This document shows positions 23,014-32,599 of a DNA stretch of 64,000 bases, piece after piece (position 1 is the stretch's first letter; the number at the start of each line of letters is the position of its first letter). The notes under the pieces are model-generated. The model had not been told where the DNA came from, did no database searches, and worked only from the letters and a program-made list of their open reading frames with translations. The translations under genes were made by a program, and so were the position numbers. Location of the stretch: the NCBI GenBank assembly GCA_936450465.1, contig OW388304.1, positions 40,982,914-41,046,913 of the forward strand. The letters are read 5' to 3'. The stretch is from Gibbula magus (Eukaryota > Mollusca > Gastropoda > Trochida > Trochidae).

Positions 23014-24060
23014 ATGTATACCATTTCTAAATGCCCTTCAAAGACCTGATACATATTCATGTTTAACAGAAAGCAATAAAATTTGTAAAATTCCAATTTT
23101 AAGTGTTAAAAGCTTGAAAATAACGATCAAATTGTATTTTTGTTTTGCAAAAACGTGTTATCATAACCTTTAATGAAATTAAGGCCCTCTACATTTGAAA
23201 CTCATATATATATATAGCTTTCGGCGAACTAGTCGTTTAAAGGTTTTAGTGAACATGCCTGCCCGCCCATATTTAAGGGGACGTCAAGACCAAATAGACA
23301 AACTTTGATCCACAAACTGCAAGTTACCTCCCCACAAAACTTCAGCTTTGGGGTGCAGTGGTTCTGGGGGACAAGTCGAAAATGTGAAAGGTTTGCGGAC
23401 GATGACCCATGATGTATGTCTATTTTGAATGATGAGCTAAACATCCTTAGTAGATTGTTTCATCTAAATGACTAATATGTAAATTAGAAAATGCAATATG
23501 TGGAATTAAATAAATACATATGACTCAATTTATGTTTAAATTGACAATATACTGTTCCAAACAGTTTTGTGCTCACTAAAGTTCACCCATTAACTGTCGG
23601 TGTAAATCTTACATTTTCTGTCCCGTGTCCACTTGCTTCAAAGATGTTTTCTTGAAACTTGGGCCAAACAAGCGATAGCCTCATGATATTTATTGACGCC
23701 ATCCATCAACAGTGTGTCCATAATGCCTATGGTTGTATTTGAATCAAGTCTTTAAAAGTCTGCTAGCAACTGAAATATAAATTGAAGTTGTTGCAAATCT
23801 GATTGTATGATTGGAAACAAATCACCTTAGTGTTAATGTGTCTTGTAAATCAAAGAAATAAATTGAAAATATTCTAGAAATTGGCACTGTAGAAATATAA
23901 AGGTTTTAGGTCATGATCCCCGACACCCACATTTGGGGTCAGACATACGCAATCTACAATTTTGAATCCCAATTGGCCAAGGAATTTCAGCTTTCTAGAG
24001 CTTTTTTTTGTACTGGAGAAGAAGATGAAAATAGGTTTTTAGGTCATGATCCCTATATAT
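23014..24060. repeat. Decayed GGTCATGATCCC / GGCCAAG repeat units
   Basis: Positions about 23230-23400 and 23890-24050 carry units with TTAGGTCATGATCCC, AATCCCAATTGGCCAAGGA and CTGGAGAAGAAGATGAAAAT. In inverse these match the tandem units at 63180-63640. A (TA)n run ends the stretch. Confidence 0.5.
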
Positions 24061-26155
24061 ATATATATTAATCAATATATTTAATCAATTTAAAACAATG
24101 GTAAGAAATTGCAGATGGTTTTGATGAATATTACTCCAAAATGATAATATAAAGTGTAATCTGTTTGCCAAAACAAATGATTTATTTATTATGAGTTATT
24201 TTACATATGATTTTATTATGTCTGTACAGGCATGTATCTAGCATATATCATCAGCATGTATCTAGTCAATGTTACATGATAAAATTTGCCTCATGCTGTG
24301 ACAAACAGTAGCCAAGGATCAAACTTAAATTACCCTCATTTGGTGAAGAGACCTGTAGTCACAATGCTAGGCAATCATATGGAAATGTAGTCACGATCCC
24401 GCTTGCATCCATCAGATCCCCATAATTATCTGAAGTATACATTATAGACATAAATAGTTAAACAATATCCAACACTTGCCAGTATTTTAATTTATGCAAC
24501 TTAATTAAAACTTATTGTTGAACATATTTCTAAGATAAGATAATGAACTTATTTGATCAATATCACTGAAATCCTAGAATTAGCATCAAAAGGAGGAATT
24601 AATTTGTTACTTAATGAACTTTATAATATACTACATTGGATATGTTCTCTATTCGCCTACAGTCATATAATTGTAACTGGTTTGTTGATTACCCATTATG
24701 CGTAGTCTTAAGATAAACTGGCATCACTCCTATGATGTCAACGTGGATTATATCTAGAAGAAACAAAACAATAGAGGTCGGGTTTTATTTTGATGAATTA
24801 ATTAACATTTTTTTGTAACTTTTAATTCCTGAAATTCCTGACATTACGGCAAATACTCTTCACATATCCATTACACATATGTTAATCATGTTACATTCAT
24901 ATCATTCTATGTCAGAGGTGTTAATGATGTTGCAAGTAGTTCTCACAGCCAAAATATGAAATATGTACAGTATTACAGTACAGTATGTGTATCCTGAAAA
25001 TAGTTGTATTAAATATATGTTTTCTTTTCTTTTCTTCTTTGATAAATCCATATCTGGTTCATGACCAACCAAACTGACTGAAGAGAAAAAGCTCAACAAA
25101 CATACAACAACTTTTTTATTTTGTTGCAAACAAATGTCTGATTAAACATATAAAAGTGGCGACTCCGATAGGTTAAAGCCCGCTTCAGTAAAAGTAAAAG
25201 TTTTTTTCACAGACGTTTGTACAATGTGTCCAAAAACTGCCTTACATCACGTCACGCTTTGCAAGATCCTTGCGTGTCTCTTAATTTCATCAACAGGGAG
25301 TTCATCCTGATTCTAGGAAACGACTCACGGTGTTCTGAGACAAAAACAAACATGGTTTCATACCAAAATACAATATTTTTTTTAGCCATTTACAGGTTAA
25401 CACTCTCAGGCTCGGTGTACACCATGAACCATAACGTAAACATGTAGGGAACTTCATGAACCGTGGGCGCAGCCATCTTGGATTATACGACACCTAGCGG
25501 ACATGGGAGACAACTAGAGTTTAAAATTCCAAATAATTTTGCTTTCAAAATAAGAAATAAATCGATAAAACTTTTATTACACTGAATATTTTTCACGGCC
25601 TTCTTCATTTGTATAAAACATATATACGATGACAGTAATTGCTATATTTATAAAATAAAACAAAAATACTGACAAGGTCATGATCGGTCTCGTTGTCCGT
25701 GAAACCCGTCAAGCTAGCACTCACCCTGTTCACTTTATCTTTTGACTGTAGATCTACATATGACTACAACAGAACGACATTATGTAAATGTGATCTTGAG
25801 AATACAATCTGGTTGAGGAAATTATATTTATGTTGTTTACTATACCTGAAAGGAACAATCTACACTGAAACATGCCCAGCTGTCTTGTGTAAAACACTCC
25901 GAAAACAGCGTGGCTCCTGAAGTGAAATGTGTAACCCCCATCGGAAACTTTACCTTAGAGTTATCCCCCTTAGAGTGATTTTCGATTGTATCTAAGAATG
26001 ATAGATTTGTGTAAATCAAGTGGTCAAATAAAATCCTGATAAATCAAATAAAATTATGTATTACATGACGAACAATGAAATACAGGAATTTATCAGTGAA
26101 ATAAACTGTCTATCAAGCTACAGTGAAAATAACTTATATTCTACTGTGACCAGTG
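24061..26155. other. Non-coding stretch, nothing recognised
   Basis: AT-rich DNA with no supported gene, RNA or repeat. Short open frames at 24902-25129, 25217-25447 and 25693-25920 carry no recognisable domain. Confidence 0.4.
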
Positions 26156-26159
26156 ACTG

Positions 26160-26520
26160 ACATACATGTAATTATTTATTACTTGCCCGTTGAAGATATC
26201 GCAGTTTAATAAATCTACTATGTTATTACACATTGTGTAATAACATTGCGTGCTGCCGATTGACATATGACATCATAATAGCATAAATATGACGTCACAA
26301 TGTTAGCGCTGCTGTCACAGTGTGTCCCATTTATCGACGATTTTGTAGAATTAAGTGACATTTAAATCAATGAGTAATAACTAAAATACTAAACTCGTCC
26401 CCGTTTAATGACACATTTATGAAACCCGATCGCTAAATACAAACCACTCCTTTTTTTCATAAATATAAAATTATGTTATTACACGGGATGTCGTTTATTA
26501 TTCTCTATATATATTATATA
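26160..26520. mobile_element. Foldback element, family 2, copy 1
   Basis: Carries GATATCGCAGTTTAATAAATC, GTTATTACACATTGTGTAATAAC (a perfect hairpin), TGACGTCA at 26290, CCCATTTATCGACGA and TTTATGAAACCCGATCG. The inverse copy, interrupted by a family B element, is at 54030-54720. Confidence 0.65.
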
Positions 26521-26683
26521 ATACGTCATAAAACAATGGTTTGATGTAGCGAATTGGCTTATTATGTCAAATTGTTTCTGTTGTGACCGGATGTTCCAAG
26601 CGGTCGCTCAACATGAAGGCGTATTAGGATAACATAAAAAAATAAATAGTACGTTTTTGATTAAACGTAATTATTTATACTTA

Positions 26684-26847
26684 CCTGTTGACTAGACCTA
26701 CTTTGCCTTACCTCCCAGGGGTAATGCTATTTCAACCTTAATACAGACGAACTTGAAGAATGGATGAGGGGTGCGTAAAATCCCTTATCCAAGGGCCGGT
26801 AAGTCTAGATGGTCTCGTGACGTCACTACCGGTTCATATCACTCTCC
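26684..26847. repeat. DIRS inverted terminal repeat, 3' side
   Basis: About 164 bp, from TGTTGACTAGACCTAC to ATATCACTCTCC; the inverse, almost base for base, is at 33559-33723. It includes TGACGTCA at 26818-26825. The outer 39 bp (26645-26683) is unique to this end and, on the minus strand, contains CAG|GTAAGT (26687-26679), a consensus splice donor. Confidence 0.93.
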
Positions 26848-26900
26848 GAAAGTCCCAAAGGCAAGACAGACCAAGTGGGGAGGATGGGAGGGCCTAGAGC

Positions 26901-26994
26901 GTAGGTCTAGTCAACAGGTAAGTATAAATAATTACGTTTAATCAAAAACGTACTATTATTTAAATACCTATCTGTTGACTAGACCTACTTTGCC
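26901..26994. repeat. DIRS internal complementary region (ICR)
   Basis: The left half (GTAGGTCTAGTCAACAGGTA, then AGTATAAATAATTACG) is the inverse of the outer left terminus (26645-26700). The right half (TATTTAAATACCTATCTGTT, then GACTAGACCTAC) is the inverse of the outer right terminus (33700-33740). The halves meet at CTATT, shared by both ends. This is the head-to-tail junction expected of a DIRS circle and the bridging template in the accepted model. Confidence 0.92.
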
Positions 26995-27300
26995 TAGAAT
27001 CCCACCGCAAGGAGGCGGGTCAGTAGATACATGGTAGTGACGAGACCAGCGACTAGCCCTGAGTGTAAGCTAACCTACGAGTCCTCCACCCTGTGGTGAG
27101 GACAAGGCACAGCCCGGGAGATACCATCTCTACCGCTAAGCGGATCGAAGAGACAACCCTGCCACTCAACTTCCGATCAACATACCGCCCCCCAAACCCC
27201 AACAGGGAGGGGGGGGTCAAAACGAAGTTAAAGAAAAAACCAACAGACACGAGAGTAAGCAATGTAAACCCTGTTTATTTACAATAAGTCCCAAACGCGT
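26995..27300. other. DIRS 3' untranslated region (minus strand)
   Basis: Lies between the recombinase stop and the ICR. It holds CCCCCC/GGGGGG tracts near 27186-27218 and no further domain. The two short frames here are antisense or shadow frames. Confidence 0.6.
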
Positions 27301-30297
27301 CTAAGAAGGATGACCCCTTCTTGGTCTGGTTGGGGGGACCACCTTCGTCTGCGCGAAGACCTGTGGACCCAGCCTAGAGATGCCTTCAAGATCAGCAGTG
27401 GAGACATCTCGCAGGTAATGGTTGGCGAAAACCTCTGATGAACGCCAAAAACACCCTGCCATGACATCCGAAACCGCGATGTTGCAGAGATACGCCATCG
27501 TGGCTGAAACTGCGCGGATCTCATGAGGATTGGAACGCGACGGCGGAGGCAAATCAGCGGCCTTGTACGCATCAATTACCGCCGATCTTAGATACACCCC
27601 CAACGCTCGCTTGTCTAGTTCCTTGGTGCTCCTGGGTGAGTGAGGCAAGAACAGACGACGCCTGCCATCCCTCAGCCTGCGGGTACGCTGCGTGTACACC
27701 CTTAAGGCTCTTACTGGACACAAAGAGAGATCCACCTCATCTGAGTCCGAACCCAGAGCTGGGATAGAGAACGTACGTCCCGCTTCATCCGCTGCTTGGT
27801 TCTTACAGACAAAATCAGGAGCCAACCCCAGCGAGGCGGAGCCCCCCTCCCTGACCTCAAAACGTAGCAGGTCCGCCTGCAACGCATGGATCTCTGAAAT
27901 CCGCGCCGCAGAGGCCATGGCCACCAGAAAAATGACCTTGATGGTGAGAGGGAGGAGAGGCACGTCGGAGAGCGGTTCATACCTATCGGAGCGCAGGTGG
28001 TTGAGCACAATGGCTAAGTCCCATTCAGGTGGGCGAAGCCTGGACCTGCCGTCCACCGAACGGAAGGTCTTAATTAGGCCCTTGAGGACCGACACATCCA
28101 ATCCTGGCGATCTCTTCCTGAGAACCGACAGGATGGCCGACATGTTGGTGTTAATTGACGACGCCTTAAGATGTCTAGTGTTGCGAAGGTACACCAAGTA
28201 CTCCGCAACCTGAGGCACTGAAGCCTCTGCCGGAATGAAATCCCTCTGAGCACAGAACGAGGCGAAGGCCTGCCACTGGAAATCATAGAGCTTCCTAGTG
28301 GTTTTCCTATGCGAGGTAGCTATTGCGTTGGCGACGCACTTAGAGTATCCACTACTCCTTAGCCCTCTTTTAATACAAGCCAAGCGTGAAGGGAGAACAC
28401 CTGAGGGTTCTCGTGTAACCTTCCGCTTGGCCTGCTGATGAGCAGATCCCTCCGTATCTGAATCGGAACCGGTTCCTGCCGACAGAGCCGACGGAGAGGA
28501 ACGAACCACGGCCGGGCTGGCCACCAAGGGGCGACCAGCAGGAGACGAAGAATCCGAGTTTCCCCTATCTTGGCTACAACTTGGGAGAGGATGGCCGGCG
28601 GCGGAAAAGCATAGGCGTCCATCCCCTCCCACCCTAATGAGAGCGCGTCTAAGCCCATCGCTAGCGGGTCTGGCACTGGGGAGATGTAAGTTTGCAATTG
28701 GTGGTTGAGACACGTCGCGAACAGATCTATCAGCGGGGTGCCGAACTGGAGACACAACCCCCTGAAAACCACCGGATTCAGTTGCCACTCCGTTGGGGGA
28801 GGGGCATCCGGACGTGACAACACGTCCGCCAAGACGTTCTTGGCACCTGGAATGTGGACCGCTCGAATGTCCAGGTCCACCTCGTCCACCAACTCGAAGA
28901 GCTGGAGTGACACGCGTAGCAGAGACTGTGCCTTGGTGGACCCCTGCTTGTTTATCGACCAAGCAGCCGCCGAACTGTCCGTGTGTACTAGCAGGCACTG
29001 GCCCCTCAAGGGGACCTGCCAGTGCTGAATGGCAAGACGTACTGCGTCCAACTCGAGGACGTTGATGTGTAGGTTCCGCTCTGATGGGGACCAAACTCCC
29101 GCCACCTGTTCGTGACTCATGTGCGCTCCCCACCCTTGGGTGGAGGCGTCTACAAACAGGTGAGCTGAGGGGGGGCGAGGACGAAGTGGAACGCCTGCGA
29201 ACACACTCTCGTCTACCCGCCACCAAGCTAGGAACCGATGTAGGTCTGGGGTTAAGACTATGTCGTGACGACAACGCGTCTCCCTGATGTGGGGATTCAG
29301 GAACACCTGTAACGGGCGAAGGAACAACCTCCCCCTGCGGGTCAGGTCCTGAGCTGACGTTAATAACCCCAACACTCTTTGCCACTGACGTAGGGAGAGC
29401 GAGGCATCGAGCGCGCGATCCATAAGGCGATCGTAACGAGCCATCCGCTCCCTCGTGACGAAACCGCGGAACAGCCGGGTGTCTAGGATAGCCCCTAGGA
29501 ACTTCAGACGCGTTGCCGGAACCAAGTCCGACTTCTCTAAGTTCACTAGCCACCCCAGACGACGGAACAGGTCCATCGTGAACCTGAGCTGCGCCTCGAG
29601 AACGACCGGGGAGCGGTCGTGAGCGATCCCATCGTCCAAGTACATTAGGAACTGAATGTCGCATTGGTGAAGGAATTGGACGATGGGCTGAGTCACCCGT
29701 GTGAATAACCAGGGGGCGGACGAGATCCCGAACGGGAGCACGCACCACTGAAAATGTCTGCCGTCCAGGATGAAGCGGAGGTACCTGCGGTCCCGATAGT
29801 GAATCGGCACGTGCAGGTACGCATCCTGTAGATCGAGAGACACCATGCAGTCTGAGCGCTCCAAGGACCGCATCACTGAGGGAAGCGTCAAGAGTCGAAA
29901 ATATGGCGGCCGAACGAGGAAGGAGCGGTTGAACACCTTCAAATCGTGAATTAGCCGCCATTTTTTCGAGTTCCTTTTGGGTATTACGAACACTGGGGAG
30001 TAAAACCCCGGCGTTAGATGCGGGGTCAGGACCTCCTGCACCGCCCGTTTGGAGATTAATATCTCCACCTGTTCCAATGTCAATTTGAGCCGGTCCCCTG
30101 CTAAGGGACGCTCCATTGGAGTACAGGTGAGGGGCGGCGGAGACGAGACGGGAATGCGGAACCCCTGACCCAGAATCCGACACACGTAAGGGTCTAACAC
30201 TAACTGTACCCAGTTGCTGACAAAGTCTTGGAGGCGACCCCCCACCAAGCCCTCCGACACCGGAACGAGTGGAGGAGGGAGCAGCGGGGGTGACCAC
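27301..30297 (-). CDS. DIRS tyrosine recombinase ORF (long overlapping frame)
   Basis: A 998-codon open frame of which only about the last 350 codons are recognisable. They hold a core-binding region (TSHRKTTRKLYDFQWQAF, near residue 670) and the catalytic domain with R799 (AARISEIHAL), H925-x-x-R928 (HEIRAV), W951 and the nucleophile Y961 (NHYLRDVS). Known of the family: tyrosine recombinases cut and rejoin DNA through a 3'-phosphotyrosine, and DIRS elements use one in place of a DDE integrase. The first 646 codons lie over the RT ORF in another frame and are Pro/Ser/Arg-rich with no domain. The frame begins with GTG, and is in frame with Gag immediately after a single TGA (30301-30303). Read-through, splicing or internal initiation could express it; the true N-terminus is unknown. 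Confidence 0.9.
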   Translation of the reverse strand: MVTPAAPSSTRSGVGGLGGGSPPRLCQQLGTVSVRPLRVSDSGSGVPHSRLVSAAPHLYSNGASLSRGPAQIDIGTGGDINLQTGGAGGPDPASNAGVLLPSVRNTQKELEKMAANSRFEGVQPLLPRSAAIFSTLDASLSDAVLGALRLHGVSRSTGCVPARADSLSGPQVPPLHPGRQTFSVVRAPVRDLVRPLVIHTGDSAHRPIPSPMRHSVPNVLGRWDRSRPLPGRSRGAAQVHDGPVPSSGVASELREVGLGSGNASEVPRGYPRHPAVPRFRHEGADGSLRSPYGSRARCLALPTSVAKSVGVINVSSGPDPQGEVVPSPVTGVPESPHQGDALSSRHSLNPRPTSVPSLVAGRRECVRRRSTSSSPPLSSPVCRRLHPRVGSAHESRTGGGSLVPIRAEPTHQRPRVGRSTSCHSALAGPLEGPVPASTHGQFGGCLVDKQAGVHQGTVSATRVTPALRVGGRGGPGHSSGPHSRCQERLGGRVVTSGCPSPNGVATESGGFQGVVSPVRHPADRSVRDVSQPPIANLHLPSARPASDGLRRALIRVGGDGRLCFSAAGHPLPSCSQDRGNSDSSSPAGRPLVASPAVVRSSPSALSAGTGSDSDTEGSAHQQAKRKVTREPSGVLPSRLACIKRGLRSSGYSKCVANAIATSHRKTTRKLYDFQWQAFASFCAQRDFIPAEASVPQVAEYLVYLRNTRHLKASSINTNMSAILSVLRKRSPGLDVSVLKGLIKTFRSVDGRSRLRPPEWDLAIVLNHLRSDRYEPLSDVPLLPLTIKVIFLVAMASAARISEIHALQADLLRFEVREGGSASLGLAPDFVCKNQAADEAGRTFSIPALGSDSDEVDLSLCPVRALRVYTQRTRRLRDGRRRLFLPHSPRSTKELDKRALGVYLRSAVIDAYKAADLPPPSRSNPHEIRAVSATMAYLCNIAVSDVMAGCFWRSSEVFANHYLRDVSTADLEGISRLGPQVFAQTKVVPPTRPRRGHPS

Positions 30298-30437
30298 GAG
30301 TCACTTCCTCCACTTCTTTTGCGGGGTACGACCTCCGGCGCCAGGCCGGGGGGACTTGGGGGACTGACCCGTGGATCCACGGCCACGACCTCCCCGCCGA
30401 AAGTCCGTTTTCGCTTTCTTGGGGGAAGGTTGGCCAC
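28359..30437 (-). CDS. DIRS reverse transcriptase - RNase H ORF
   Basis: 692 codons counted from a GTG; the frame is open from about 30548 and has no ATG until 30116. Reverse transcriptase spans about residues 145-330: PVFVIPKR, the first catalytic Asp in SLDLQDAY (D202), WCVLPFGISSAPWLF and YLDD at 266-269. RNase H spans about 425-545: D430 (LFVDAS), E462 (LELDA), D487 (VHTDSSAA) and D538 (ADVLSR). Residues 565-650 (PLIDLFAT, DAYAFPP, APWWPARPWF) match the conserved tail of DIRS RT proteins, where a Dam-like methyltransferase region is reported; its NPP-type motif here reads FPPP, so activity is doubtful. The frame is +1 relative to Gag and overlaps it by up to 248 nt, so frameshifting or re-initiation is needed. 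Confidence 0.95.
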   Translation of the reverse strand: MANLPPRKRKRTFGGEVVAVDPRVSPPSPPGLAPEVVPRKRSGGSDSWSPPLLPPPLVPVSEGLVGGRLQDFVSNWVQLVLDPYVCRILGQGFRIPVSSPPPLTCTPMERPLAGDRLKLTLEQVEILISKRAVQEVLTPHLTPGFYSPVFVIPKRNSKKWRLIHDLKVFNRSFLVRPPYFRLLTLPSVMRSLERSDCMVSLDLQDAYLHVPIHYRDRRYLRFILDGRHFQWCVLPFGISSAPWLFTRVTQPIVQFLHQCDIQFLMYLDDGIAHDRSPVVLEAQLRFTMDLFRRLGWLVNLEKSDLVPATRLKFLGAILDTRLFRGFVTRERMARYDRLMDRALDASLSLRQWQRVLGLLTSAQDLTRRGRLFLRPLQVFLNPHIRETRCRHDIVLTPDLHRFLAWWRVDESVFAGVPLRPRPPSAHLFVDASTQGWGAHMSHEQVAGVWSPSERNLHINVLELDAVRLAIQHWQVPLRGQCLLVHTDSSAAAWSINKQGSTKAQSLLRVSLQLFELVDEVDLDIRAVHIPGAKNVLADVLSRPDAPPPTEWQLNPVVFRGLCLQFGTPLIDLFATCLNHQLQTYISPVPDPLAMGLDALSLGWEGMDAYAFPPPAILSQVVAKIGETRILRLLLVAPWWPARPWFVPLRRLCRQEPVPIQIRRDLLISRPSGRLHENPQVFSLHAWLVLKEG

Positions 30438-32094
30438 TGCCCTGCCCTTGCCCCTGACGAAAATTGGTCTGCGGACGCTTTGGTGTCGTTTGCCTCTGCG
30501 TGACGAGCCGATTAGTGAGGTCTTGCTGTTGGGCCTCCTGTCGTGCTCTCAAAACCTCCGGGATACGACCACCAAACAGAGTTTCAGCGTGAGCAGGGGC
30601 ATGTCGAAGGAAGTTCTTATGATCTGGGTTGAGACCTGACCGGTAGAGGAAATTGTCTCTGCGAAGCACTGTTATACTCGATGAAATCCGCGACGCTGAT
30701 AACATGATCTGCGCAAGGTCCGCAGCCACATCACCAAACGCTTTGAACAACACCGGGTCCCCCGCCTCCATGCCCGCCTGCTTAGCACAAGCCAGCATCG
30801 CCTGACATGTGAAAGCCACGTTGTTCCCCAAGCCTAACACCGAACGCGCCTCCCTGTCAAGATGAGAGAACTGTGCCTCAGACACGCGGTGAAGCAGGTT
30901 GGTGGTAAACAACCGGGACGCCCCCTGATCAAGGGGAGGCGGAACAAGCTGAAAAGGGACCGGATACAAGGGCAGACGCCGTCTGCGCTTGTCCGGCACC
31001 ACCAAAGGCGGAAGCAAACGATTGGGCATCGCAGATGATACGACTTGCTCCATATCCTCGGTGGCCTCCAAAAGAAGCCTATGAGGTGGAAGGGCAAGAC
31101 GCGCGGGAGGTACCTCGCCATCGGGGCCAAAGGAAGCCCTCCTGGCCGCCGACGTGCGCGGACCCGTCACGCTGACTTGGCTAAGTGGAACGTCCGCGAA
31201 CGAAGCCACTTCGGATAGCATAGCTATTGCGTCAACCACTGGAGGATCCTCCGACGATCCCGTACCCTCCGCCTCCGTTTCTATACTGATGAACGGAGGG
31301 TTCGACACGTCCACGTAACGGGTGTCACGTTCCGGTGAGTCCGGCGAGGAGTCACGTAAGGGTGACATCACCGTGACACGCCGCTCCGGGGTGCGAGGGG
31401 TACGCGAAGGAGTCGCGGGTGCGGAGGCCCTAGCGGACGAGGAACGCGCACCCTGAGGTACGTCATCCGCATAGGGCTCACACGATCGCGTAGTCGTAGT
31501 GTGAGTAGGTAAGTTCCGCGGACCCAAACGCGCATCGAGCAAGGAAGAGACCATATCCTTGACGGATGCCAGAAGGAGGGAAGGATCGACCTTGTCGAAC
31601 CTAGCCTTCTTGGACTTCTTCTTCTTGCTCTTGGGCGTAGCAGGTCCGCCCACCTTAAGTCTAAGCGGAGACAACCGTTGGTCCGGCGAAGGAGGGGACA
31701 ACGGGTGAGTCCGCGAACGAGAACCGGAACACGACGGCGGAGGGGGGGAGCGTAACTTCGACCCCCCAGCGGGTTCGGACAGGTCCGATTCCCTGTCGAA
31801 TTCATCCGCCCGTTCCGTGAGGACAATGTCAACATCCTCCACCGGAGACGGATGACGAATGGGAGACACCTCCCTACGTTGAGCTGACGACGTACGCTTC
31901 TGTGACGCAGCCCTATCGGCCACCGACTTGCGTATGGCGGAAACGTACGCGAGGAACTCCGATTCGGAGAGAGGAGCGCACTCGTCGCAACGGTAATCCT
32001 CTTCGCAAAGGTCCTTGCACTTTCTGCATAACAAGTGCGGATCCTTAGAGGCGGACTTCCTGCCTCCGCAGTTCGTGCAGAAGGCGGAGTACAT
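30301..32094 (-). CDS. DIRS ORF1, Gag-like protein
   Basis: 597 residues from the ATG at 32094; an upstream GTG would add 19 residues without a domain, so I prefer the ATG. The N-terminus has a compact Cys cluster, C6-x2-C9, C23-x2-C26, C30 and C36-x2-C39, probably zinc-binding. A long Ser/Pro/Arg-rich linker follows, with a basic patch PKSKKKKSKKARF (possible nuclear signal). A hydrophobic helical region (about 440-500: LGLGNNVAFTCQAMLACAKQ and following) may mediate assembly. The C-terminus is Gln/Gly/Arg-rich with RRGGRGRGS, as in nucleic-acid-binding tails. It ends WRK then TGA followed by CTC, directly in frame with the recombinase ORF. The name Gag-like rests on position and composition. 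Confidence 0.85.
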   Translation of the reverse strand: MYSAFCTNCGGRKSASKDPHLLCRKCKDLCEEDYRCDECAPLSESEFLAYVSAIRKSVADRAASQKRTSSAQRREVSPIRHPSPVEDVDIVLTERADEFDRESDLSEPAGGSKLRSPPPPSCSGSRSRTHPLSPPSPDQRLSPLRLKVGGPATPKSKKKKSKKARFDKVDPSLLLASVKDMVSSLLDARLGPRNLPTHTTTTRSCEPYADDVPQGARSSSARASAPATPSRTPRTPERRVTVMSPLRDSSPDSPERDTRYVDVSNPPFISIETEAEGTGSSEDPPVVDAIAMLSEVASFADVPLSQVSVTGPRTSAARRASFGPDGEVPPARLALPPHRLLLEATEDMEQVVSSAMPNRLLPPLVVPDKRRRRLPLYPVPFQLVPPPLDQGASRLFTTNLLHRVSEAQFSHLDREARSVLGLGNNVAFTCQAMLACAKQAGMEAGDPVLFKAFGDVAADLAQIMLSASRISSSITVLRRDNFLYRSGLNPDHKNFLRHAPAHAETLFGGRIPEVLRARQEAQQQDLTNRLVTQRQTTPKRPQTNFRQGQGQGSGQPSPKKAKTDFRRGGRGRGSTGQSPKSPRPGAGGRTPQKKWRK

Positions 32095-32310
32095 GGCGAA
32101 CGGTAACGATAAAACGCGTAACGTAAGCGAAGGTAGAGACAGTCGAGTCACCTACACGGCGTCGCAACAAAAACTCTGAACTCGAAGAGCACAAAGTCAA
32201 AATCAAGTAACCACCCGCCAAGGTAAACAAAGACGAACAAGCCAAACCAAAAAATAGGCTAAACACTAACAAGATAATTCAATCTTTATTCACATAACAT
32301 TCGTGCGTGA
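32095..32310 (-). promoter_or_regulatory. DIRS leader immediately upstream of Gag
   Basis: Untranslated leader on the minus strand between the tandem repeats and the Gag ATG. No TATA box is obvious here; the best TATA-like word of the element is TATTTAAATA at its extreme 5' end (33727-33737). Confidence 0.4.
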
Positions 32311-32314
32311 ACCA

Positions 32315-32578
32315 AACCTTAAGTGACTGGCGTAGCGAGTCACTTGAACCAAAGTGAGTCACCCTAAGGGTGAGTCACGTATAATCGACCTAAGTCGAAC
32401 CAAACCCTAAGCGACTGGCGTAGCGAGTCACTTGAACCAAAGTGAGTCACCCTAAGGGTGAGTCACGTATAATCGACCTAAATCGAACCAAACCCTAAGT
32501 GACTGGCGTAGCGAGTCACTTGAACCAAAGTGAATCACCCTAAGGGTGAGTCACGTAGAATCCACCTAAGGCGAATGG
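32315..32578. repeat. 88-bp tandem repeat in DIRS leader, three units
   Basis: The GTGACTGGCGTAGCGAGTCA landmark begins at 32323, 32411 and 32499. Each unit carries AAAGTGAGTCACC and GGGTGAGTCACG, so five TGAGTCA words remain intact across the array (one is mutated in unit 3). TGAGTCA is the AP-1/bZIP consensus; an enhancer-like role is inference. Confidence 0.85.
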
Positions 32579-32599
32579 TAGGCGAAAGCTAGCAACGGG

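Noticed and set aside
27301..28400. Phage or bacterial integrase from contamination
   Set aside because: The tyrosine recombinase is linked to a DIRS-type RT, ITRs and an ICR, and sits inside animal repeats.
27692..29287. Plus-strand frames of 67-173 codons over the DIRS genes
   Set aside because: They are antisense to the RT and recombinase genes in GC-rich DNA and have no domain or ATG context of their own.
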